A stretch of 64,000 nt of DNA, from assembly GCA_033763775.1 (NCBI GenBank), contig JANRJW010000012.1, positions 179,867-243,866 of the forward strand. Direction: 5' to 3'. Shown here one piece after another: positions 43,001-49,440 of this stretch (position 1 is its first letter; each line of letters opens with the position of its first letter). Both the position numbers and the translations under genes were made by a program. The DNA comes from JAJTHB01 sp033763775. Its GTDB lineage: Bacteria; Pseudomonadota; Alphaproteobacteria; Rickettsiales; SXRF01. The notes below the pieces were generated by a model. That model had not been told where the DNA came from and did not search any database. It saw only the letters and a list, made by a program, of their open reading frames with translations.

Positions 43001-43909
43001 ATGAAAACGCGTGAACTCAAAACTCAGGAAAACTGGCTTAAGACCGTCTCGACACTGTCTGAGGCGCTGCCCTACATGCGTCAGTTTGCCGATGAAACCT
43101 TTGTGATCAAATATGGCGGCAACGCCATGGAAGGCGGCGACGCTTCCAAGCAGTTTGCGGAAGATGTGGTGCTGCTCAAGCAGGTCGGCATCAACCCGAT
43201 TATCGTGCATGGCGGCGGCCCCCAGATCGGCAAGATGCTGGATCGTCTGAAAATCGAAAGCTCATTCATCGATGGCCTGCGCGTGACCGACGCTGCCGCA
43301 GTGGAAGTGGTCGAAATGGTGCTATCCGGCTCGATTAATAAGCAAATTGTATCGCAGATTAACGCTGCTGGCGGCATGGCCGTGGGGATTTCCGGCAAGG
43401 ATGGTAACCTGATTGAGGCGCGCAAGCTGCGCCGCCACAGCAAGGATGCGGAATCGAACGTCGAGAAGATTCTTGATCTTGGTTTCGTGGGCGAACCGGT
43501 ACGCATTAATCCAGGCCTGCTACAGGAATTTGCCGAATCGAACATTATTCCCGTCATCGCGCCGATTGGCTATGGGCCAAACGGCGAAACCTTCAACATC
43601 AACGCAGATACCGCCGCCGGCGCGCTCGCTGCGTCGCTGGCCGCCGCCAAGCTCATGATCCTGACCGATGTGCCGGGCGTGCTGAGCAAAGACAAGGAAC
43701 TCATCAGCGAACTATCGATCAAGGAAGCTCGGAAGCTCGAAAAAGACGGCGTGATTACCGGCGGCATGATTCCTAAAATCGAAACCTGCATCCACGCGCT
43801 GGAAAATGATGTGGAGGCCGCTCATATTTTAGATGGCCGCTTGCCTCATGTATTGCTTCTGGAAGTCTTTACCAAATACGGCGCCGGAACGATGATCTAC
43901 CGCGACTAG
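43001..43909 (+). CDS. argB: Acetylglutamate kinase
   Basis: Phosphorylates N-acetylglutamate in arginine synthesis; amino-acid kinase fold. FVIKYGGNAMEG and IVHGGGPQI are the nucleotide and substrate loops, NINADTAAGALAASL the catalytic region and GVITGGMIPKIETC the C-terminal arginine-sensing area. The long N-terminal helix suggests the hexameric, feedback-inhibited form. It overlaps convergent yaaA by 4 bp. Confidence 0.96.
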   Translation: MKTRELKTQENWLKTVSTLSEALPYMRQFADETFVIKYGGNAMEGGDASKQFAEDVVLLKQVGINPIIVHGGGPQIGKMLDRLKIESSFIDGLRVTDAAAVEVVEMVLSGSINKQIVSQINAAGGMAVGISGKDGNLIEARKLRRHSKDAESNVEKILDLGFVGEPVRINPGLLQEFAESNIIPVIAPIGYGPNGETFNINADTAAGALAASLAAAKLMILTDVPGVLSKDKELISELSIKEARKLEKDGVITGGMIPKIETCIHALENDVEAAHILDGRLPHVLLLEVFTKYGAGTMIYRD

Positions 43910-44670
43910 CGCACAAATACAAACTGGCTTTCGCTTGAAAGCGCTTTCTCGAAGCGATAACCCTCGTCTTTAAAGTCTTTCATGTCAGCGGGGCTATCCA
44001 GCCTGTTTCGAATAATGTACTGCGCCATCATACCACGAGCTTTCTTGGCGTGCAGCCCGATGATTTTCAGCGCGCCCTTGTGCTTTTCCTTAAACACCAT
44101 CTCCACCACCGGCGCATGGAGCAATTTAGGATTCACCGCCTTGAAATATTCCTGCGATGCAAGGTTAATCAGCACAGGATTCTTGTGCCCCTCCAACGCT
44201 TGATTCAGCGAGTTGGTAATGCTTTCGCCCCAGAAGGCATAAAGGTCTTTACCGAAGCGAGTTTTAAGCTGCGTACCCATCTCCAGCCGGTAAGGCTGCA
44301 TAAGATCCAGCGGCTTTAACAGGCCGTAAAGCCCGGAGAGAATCCGCACATGGTTTTGTGCAAAATCCCAGTCATCATCACCATAATCAGCGGCGTGAAT
44401 GCCCTCATAGACGTCGCCTTTAAAAGCCAGCAGCGCCTGGCGGGCGTTATGCAGCGTGAAAGGCACTTTGAATGCCCGGTAGCGCTGGGCATTGAGCGTT
44501 GCGAGCTTGTCGCTGATCTCCATCAGATCCGCGAGCTTATCCGTGGAATAGGTTTTAAGCTCCGCCACCAGCAGCTGGCTCTTGAGAAGCATGTCAGGCT
44601 GGCTGTAACGAATCAGACGGCTTTCGCTCTCGTAATCGAGCGTTTTAGAAGGCGATAACACAATGAGCAT
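43906..44670 (-). CDS. yaaA: YaaA-family peroxide-stress protein (DUF328)
   Basis: Linked in E. coli to limiting free iron during H2O2 stress. The N-terminal MLIVLSPSKTLDYE, the central DWDFAQNHVRILSGLYGLLKPLDLMQPYRLEM and KKARGMMAQYIIRNR match the family. 254 aa, full length. It is not part of the oxyR cluster. Confidence 0.94.
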   Translation of the reverse strand: MLIVLSPSKTLDYESESRLIRYSQPDMLLKSQLLVAELKTYSTDKLADLMEISDKLATLNAQRYRAFKVPFTLHNARQALLAFKGDVYEGIHAADYGDDDWDFAQNHVRILSGLYGLLKPLDLMQPYRLEMGTQLKTRFGKDLYAFWGESITNSLNQALEGHKNPVLINLASQEYFKAVNPKLLHAPVVEMVFKEKHKGALKIIGLHAKKARGMMAQYIIRNRLDSPADMKDFKDEGYRFEKALSSESQFVFVR

Positions 44671-44732
44671 GCGGCAGTCTTAGCACATCACCGGTAAAAG
44701 CTCGGTAAATATTATCATATAATTGAATTATA

Positions 44733-45527
44733 TTAGAAATTTGGGTAAACAAATGCCCGGCACGAGCGCGCCAGGCCGGTTTTGTCATCCGTTTCCACCA
44801 TCAGGCCGCACAGCCGCGCCTGCCCCTGCGCCGCATCCATTTTAATTTTCGGGCGCTTGGTGAGAAAACGCTCGAGTGGCCCTTCCTTGGCAAAACCAAT
44901 CACGGAATCATAATCACCGCACATGCCTGCATCGGTCTGGTAGGCGGTGCCGCCGGGCAGCACCCGCGCATCCGCCGTGGGGATATGGGTATGGCTACCC
45001 ACCACCATGCTCACACGGCCATCCAGATACAGCCCCATCGCCGTTTTTTCGCTGGTTGCCTCGGCGTGGAAATCGACAACAATGGCATCCATGCCGCCCG
45101 CGCCAAGGCGATAGGTTTTCAGCAGTTCATCGGCTGTGGCAAACGGGCACGCCACATGATCACGGATAAAAACCTGCCCCAGCAGATGCAGGATGAGCAG
45201 CTTCCTTCCTACCACCTCCAGCACATAATGGCCATGACCCACGGTATTTGGCGGATAATTCTGCGGGCGTAACAATTTCTTTTCGGTAGCGAGATAAGAG
45301 GCAATATCCTTCTGGTCCCACACATGGTCGCCGCCGGTGAGCACATCCACCCCTGCGGCAAAAAGCTCTTTGCAGATGCTGGCATTAGTGCCAAACCCAC
45401 CCGCCGCGTTATCCACATTCACGATCACCACATCCAGCTGGTGCTCGCTGCGTAATTTTTTGATGCTGGATAAAATAGCGTCGCGCCCGCTCCTGCCAAC
45501 CACATCACCCAGAAATAAAATCCTCAC
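44733..45527 (-). CDS. YmdB-like metallophosphoesterase with altered ligands
   Basis: A member of the TIGR00282/YmdB family (calcineurin-like, cyclic-nucleotide phosphodiesterase). The fold markers LFLGDVVGRSGRDAI, DFHAEATSEK and GSHTHIPTAD are clear, with D8, H154, H179 and H181 present. At two metal positions the usual Glu39 is Asp (NVDNAAGG instead of NGENAAGG) and Asn67 is Asp (GGDHVWD instead of GNHTWD). Metal choice or activity may therefore differ. 264 aa; overlaps the next gene by 4 bp. Confidence 0.85.
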   Translation of the reverse strand: MRILFLGDVVGRSGRDAILSSIKKLRSEHQLDVVIVNVDNAAGGFGTNASICKELFAAGVDVLTGGDHVWDQKDIASYLATEKKLLRPQNYPPNTVGHGHYVLEVVGRKLLILHLLGQVFIRDHVACPFATADELLKTYRLGAGGMDAIVVDFHAEATSEKTAMGLYLDGRVSMVVGSHTHIPTADARVLPGGTAYQTDAGMCGDYDSVIGFAKEGPLERFLTKRPKIKMDAAQGQARLCGLMVETDDKTGLARSCRAFVYPNF

Positions 45528-46084
45528 ATGATCCCCTTTTCCGTCACAACGCCATCAAGCCTGATATCATGCGGCTCGCTTGGCACCTCATCCACCTGCT
45601 GCATACTATAGCCGATTCCATAGGCTTTGACATGAGGATTCCGGCTTCGTAGCGATGCAATGGTGAGGTCATAATAGCCCGCGCCATAGCCCAGCCGATT
45701 GCCCTGCTGGTCAAATGCCACGAGAGGCACCAGCAGTAACTGCGGCACCACCTGCTCTTGTTCTTGCGGGATCTGAATAGCGTAGCTTCCCTTGATAAGC
45801 GGCGCACCCGGCTTCCAATTCAGAAAAATCAGTGGTGCCTCGCGGCCAGCAATATCCGGCAAACAAATGGGATTACCACGCGCCGAAAGCGCTGCGAGCG
45901 ACGGAAACACATCCAGCTCATGTTTGATGGCGCTATAGCCCGCCACCGCCGCGCCTTCCGGAATTAATTGCAACAAATGGGGCACCAGCGCCTGCGCTGC
46001 CTCAGCGCGAAACTCATCCGAAAGCGCCATGCGCTTTACGAGCATCTGTTTTCGAAGGGTGGGTTTGTCAACGAAGTGTTTCAT
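45524..46084 (-). CDS. 5-Formyltetrahydrofolate cyclo-ligase
   Basis: Converts 5-formyl-THF to methenyl-THF with ATP. The nucleotide/substrate motif GNRLGYGAGYYD is complete and the N-terminal KPTLRKQMLVKRMAL helix is typical. 186 aa. It lies downstream of zapA and 6S RNA on the same strand, an old proteobacterial arrangement (zapA-ssrS-ygfA). Confidence 0.93.
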   Translation of the reverse strand: MKHFVDKPTLRKQMLVKRMALSDEFRAEAAQALVPHLLQLIPEGAAVAGYSAIKHELDVFPSLAALSARGNPICLPDIAGREAPLIFLNWKPGAPLIKGSYAIQIPQEQEQVVPQLLLVPLVAFDQQGNRLGYGAGYYDLTIASLRSRNPHVKAYGIGYSMQQVDEVPSEPHDIRLDGVVTEKGIM

Positions 46085-46200
46085 CTTTATTTATCTGAGC
46101 CATATGCGACGGTTTATGAGAACCGGCGCGCAGCGTACAGATTAGTACGTGAGCACCGGAAGCGCAATAAACCAAGCGAGATGGCCAGAGAAATAAAGAT
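46083..46200. repeat. About 120-bp hairpin repeat, copy 3
   Basis: The left end ATCTTTATTTATCTGAGCCAT pairs with the right end ATGGCCAGAGAAATAAAGAT; the core has CGCAGCGTACA and TTAGTACGTGAGCACCGGAA. The core matches the copy at 62825-62943 closely. Lies between the cyclo-ligase gene and 6S RNA. Confidence 0.85.
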
Positions 46201-46205
46201 GGGGT

Positions 46206-46369
46206 GAGTGGACCATCACTGGCCGTTGGTAAAACAAGTTCGCATTCGACCCTGTGAGACAGGTGGGCGCCATATGTGCAAGGGCAAGACCCTCGCCAGG
46301 GACAGCTCCCGAAATGCTAATTATCGGTCCAAGGAACAATGTACCTGACGCACCGGACAGAACCACTCA
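46206..46369 (-). ncRNA. ssrS: 6S RNA
   Basis: Regulatory RNA that mimics an open promoter and binds sigma-70 RNA polymerase. Evidence is position (between zapA and the formyl-THF cyclo-ligase on the same strand), family-like segments on the minus strand such as TTCCTTGGACCGATAATTAG and TATGGCGCCCACCTG, and terminal pairing of GAGTGG with CCACTC. A -10-like TATCTT lies 7 bp before the proposed 5' end. The ends are approximate. Confidence 0.78.
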
Positions 46370-46387
46370 TCTGTTAAGATAGTGCAG

Positions 46388-46747
46388 TTAACCGCGGATT
46401 TCAATCGAATCCGCCAGTTTTTCAATGCGCGTGGCCATGTCATGCATGGTGGCAGCGAGCGCCTGCTCCACCTGCGCAAGACGCGCGGCGTCCTGGCTTT
46501 CTGAAAGCGCGGGGGGCTGTGCCCGAAGAAAATCAATTTCTTTTTGTTTTTCTGATAGTTCGTCAGAAAGCATCAGCGCTGCCAGCAGCAGCGCCATCGG
46601 TTCGGAAGGGGTTTGCTTCATGCCGTAAGTCAGCGAGATAATGCGCTCATCCACCTCATCCGCGAGCTGGCGCAGACGGTCTTCCTCGCCATCGCCACAA
46701 GCGACCTGATAATCTCTTCCTGCCACACGTATCGCAACAATTGGCAA
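46388..46747 (-). CDS. zapA: Cell division protein ZapA
   Basis: Promotes FtsZ bundling at the division ring. The N-terminal globular part (VAIRVAGRDYQVACGDGEEDRLRQLADEVD) is followed by a coiled coil to the end, as expected for the tetramer. 119 aa. Upstream of 6S RNA. Confidence 0.9.
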   Translation of the reverse strand: MPIVAIRVAGRDYQVACGDGEEDRLRQLADEVDERIISLTYGMKQTPSEPMALLLAALMLSDELSEKQKEIDFLRAQPPALSESQDAARLAQVEQALAATMHDMATRIEKLADSIEIRG

Positions 46748-46885
46748 TTTAAACTCCTGATTACAAAAGATTATTATGTATTTTTTTAAGCCACTTGTAC
46801 CCTTGAACTAGCCCGAATTACCGACCAAAATCAATCAAAAAGACAGTTTTGTCACAATTCCCCCGCATGATGCGCCTGCGATGTC

Positions 46886-46905
46886 ATGAATCTTTCATGA
46901 TTCAT
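46886..46905. promoter_or_regulatory. Inverted repeat upstream of the 578-aa hypothetical gene
   Basis: ATGAATC and GATTCAT are perfect 7-bp complements around TTTCAT. It lies 42 bp before the start codon in the zapA divergent gap and may be an operator. Confidence 0.4.
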
Positions 46906-46946
46906 TGGCAGAATTTAAGGTAAGATGGCAGTGTAGAGATAGAATT

Positions 46947-48683
46947 ATGACAAACACCAACTTACAAAGCATCAATGAAGAAATCGCCGGCAATATCAGC
47001 AGGCAGGTTTCCGCGCAGGTGGAGAAGACCATTTCTGCTGAAGTAGAAAGCGGTGTTGAGGCAGCGCGCGGCGGAATGCGCCGTGTCAAAACAGCCGATG
47101 GAAAAACAGAAAATCAAGGCATCACCGGTATCGGCTTCATTGATGCGATCATCGGCTTTATCTTCCGTTTTTTAGAGATGATCGGACTGGAAAAAATGGT
47201 CGCCGGGTGGATGGGCAATCCCATCCCTGAGCAGCAGGAAGTTAAAAATGTTTCCTCGGTCGTTGGAAAGGCGGTGGGTAATTCCATCAAAAACTCCAAG
47301 GCTCAGGATAAAGAAGGTTTTGAGCGGGATATGGCCGCCCAGCTCAAACAAAGCCTCTTTAATGCCGAGAATCGAAGCCGCTACGCGTCACTCACCGACG
47401 AGCAGCTCAATGAAATCGCGAATAAAACAGCGGCACAAACAACGCAAACACTCAGCGGCATGTTTGACGAAAACGGTAAAATCAAGAATGACGGCCTGAA
47501 CCCCATTATCGCCCAGGCACAGCAACAAACTTATCAGGAAATCAATGTGACGCTGGCTAATCCTGATACGCGTAAGCAGTTTGCGCGTGCTATCGGAAAG
47601 GACGACATATCGCAATCAGACATGATGGTTTTTGCCACAGCGATTGGCCCCACCATGGCGGTGCTGGAAACGAATCGCCCCGTCTCTGCACAAGCCGCAG
47701 CAAAGCGCATCTATGATGATCTTTCGAAGAATCGCTCCACCATCGAAGCGACAACAGGCGCTAAACTGACAGATAATATGATCGCCGCCGCCGCTTATGG
47801 CCTGGCGGATCGCTATGCCGATAGCAAAGGAATACCTAAAGATGGAGATTTCCGCAAAAATGTGGCCCGCACATTAACCGCTGCTACCGGCGATGTGATT
47901 GCGCGGGAAACCGCAGATTTAGCGAATAAAGCGATTGCAGAAAGCACTGCGATTGGTGTGCGAAACACATACGAAAATAGTATTAATAGCATGACGGACT
48001 TTAGTGCGTGGGGCTTCGATGCTCAGAATAAACGCGATCTTGCTATTTTTGATAAATATTACGACAAAACCAGCAACCCGGACGAACCCTACAAACGCAA
48101 TTCCCTGCCTGATGCGAATGGAGAGCTTGCTGCAGCCATCGAGCGATTGAATAAATTTGCCGCAAAAGGAAACTCGAAGCCTGTCCTTGGATTGCTGACT
48201 GGGGATAAAGCATTGAGTGACGAGCAGCGCGAACTCGTTTCAAAGATCATCGGTGAGGAAACAGCCAAGACGGTCACAAACGCTCAGAAACCTTTTGAAA
48301 ATCAGCAGGAGCTGGCCGCAGCGCTGAGGGCAAATGTGGAAAAAGCCTTGAGAGAGCGCAGCGCAGAAATCGATAAGCTCGGCACGCCCATTGCGACCAT
48401 CAATGCCAATCTATCAGAAAAAAACAAACCGTTTGACATGATTACATCCATCTCCAGCGGTATCGCAGAAAAAATGGGCAAACCGGAATCCAAAGAAACC
48501 TTCGCGCAAATCCAGCGGGCACAAGCGCTGGTGCAGGGTGCTCGCAAGGAAGCAGCAGTAGCATCGGTAGGATCAAGTGGGGTGAACGGAAACGGCATCT
48601 CCGGCGGCTTGGAAGTAGTGAATGCTCAGGCTCAAGCCAATCTCGGCCTTACCGCTCGCAACGCCTCGGCAGCCATCACTTAG
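46947..48683 (+). CDS. Large helical hypothetical protein
   Basis: Not recognised. The 578-aa product is mostly predicted alpha helix, rich in Ala, Asn and Lys, with one hydrophobic segment near residues 57-75 (GFIDAIIGFIFRFLEMIGLE) that could be a membrane or amphipathic helix. The rest reads like an extended or secreted helical protein with no cysteine. The start at the ATG MTNTNLQSINEE is used; a TTG at 46905 falls in the upstream inverted repeat. It converges on the hydrolase gene with a 4-bp overlap. Confidence 0.6.
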   Translation: MTNTNLQSINEEIAGNISRQVSAQVEKTISAEVESGVEAARGGMRRVKTADGKTENQGITGIGFIDAIIGFIFRFLEMIGLEKMVAGWMGNPIPEQQEVKNVSSVVGKAVGNSIKNSKAQDKEGFERDMAAQLKQSLFNAENRSRYASLTDEQLNEIANKTAAQTTQTLSGMFDENGKIKNDGLNPIIAQAQQQTYQEINVTLANPDTRKQFARAIGKDDISQSDMMVFATAIGPTMAVLETNRPVSAQAAAKRIYDDLSKNRSTIEATTGAKLTDNMIAAAAYGLADRYADSKGIPKDGDFRKNVARTLTAATGDVIARETADLANKAIAESTAIGVRNTYENSINSMTDFSAWGFDAQNKRDLAIFDKYYDKTSNPDEPYKRNSLPDANGELAAAIERLNKFAAKGNSKPVLGLLTGDKALSDEQRELVSKIIGEETAKTVTNAQKPFENQQELAAALRANVEKALRERSAEIDKLGTPIATINANLSEKNKPFDMITSISSGIAEKMGKPESKETFAQIQRAQALVQGARKEAAVASVGSSGVNGNGISGGLEVVNAQAQANLGLTARNASAAIT

Positions 48684-49336
48684 GCCAGCTTCTTCACCAG
48701 AAACTCAGCCGCAATTTGAAGCCCTTCCATATCAATCGAATGGCCAAGGCCGCGGCGCGAGTGAGCTTCGATCAAAACACCTTGCTGCCTCAGCGTCGTT
48801 TCCGCGTGAGCCAGCGCGCCGTACGGCACGACATCATCGCGGTCGCCATGGATCAGGCAAATGGGCGGTTTTACTTTCACTTCAGCCGAAAGCAGCGAGC
48901 CGGAAAAACCCACCACTGCCGCAAGCTGCGGTGTGCGGCGCAGCGCCACATGCAGCGCGGTCATGGTGCCTTGTGAAAACCCAACCAGCGCCAACTTGCT
49001 ATTATCCAGATTAAGTGATGCAAGCTGCGCATCCAGAAATTGGCTCAGAATGCCACTTGCATTTTCGACACCGGCCTGCAGGTGCGAAGGCGTGCGATCC
49101 ATCAGCGAAAACCACTGATAGCCAAACGGGTTCGCCTCGCATGGGTAGGGCGCATTCGGCGCGATAAAATGTGCATCCGGCAGCACCTGCGAAAACACAT
49201 CTGCAAGATCAATCAGGTTGGGGCCATCCGCGCCCCAGCCATGCAGCAGCACAACAAGCTGTTTTGCTTTTCCGCGGGAAGCGGGCGGGCGGATGGGGCC
49301 GGTGAGTGTGGGCTTAGGGCTTTGGGCTTGGGTCAT
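48680..49336 (-). CDS. Alpha/beta hydrolase, phospholipase/carboxylesterase family
   Basis: An esterase of the YpfH/LYPLA type. The catalytic triad is visible: GFSQG (Ser), HGDRDDVVP (Asp) and RGLGHSID (His); the oxyanion segment is VVLLHGWGADGPNL. The start at 49336 gives MTQAQSPKPTLTG; its first residues are encoded by one arm of the inverted repeat shared with divergent polA. 218 aa. Confidence 0.9.
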   Translation of the reverse strand: MTQAQSPKPTLTGPIRPPASRGKAKQLVVLLHGWGADGPNLIDLADVFSQVLPDAHFIAPNAPYPCEANPFGYQWFSLMDRTPSHLQAGVENASGILSQFLDAQLASLNLDNSKLALVGFSQGTMTALHVALRRTPQLAAVVGFSGSLLSAEVKVKPPICLIHGDRDDVVPYGALAHAETTLRQQGVLIEAHSRRGLGHSIDMEGLQIAAEFLVKKLA

Positions 49337-49440
49337 AAGTGACAAGGAAATTAGACGATTGTTGTCGAAAGACAACTGATATATGTAATTCCCATGGAAG
49401 TGTCTTCCCCTATGCCCAAAGCCCAAAGCCCAAAGCCCAC
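49308..49440. repeat. Inverted 7-bp-unit arms spanning the divergent hydrolase-polA starts
   Basis: The left arm (49308-49332) has GGGCTTA, GGGCTTT and GGGCTTG units; the right arm (49414-49440) has three CCCAAAG units plus CCCAC. They pair along their length. Inside are a perfect GTTGTC-GAAA-GACAAC hairpin (49361-49376) and GGAAG-TGT-CTTCC (49396-49408). Both start codons lie at or inside the arms. Confidence 0.88.
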
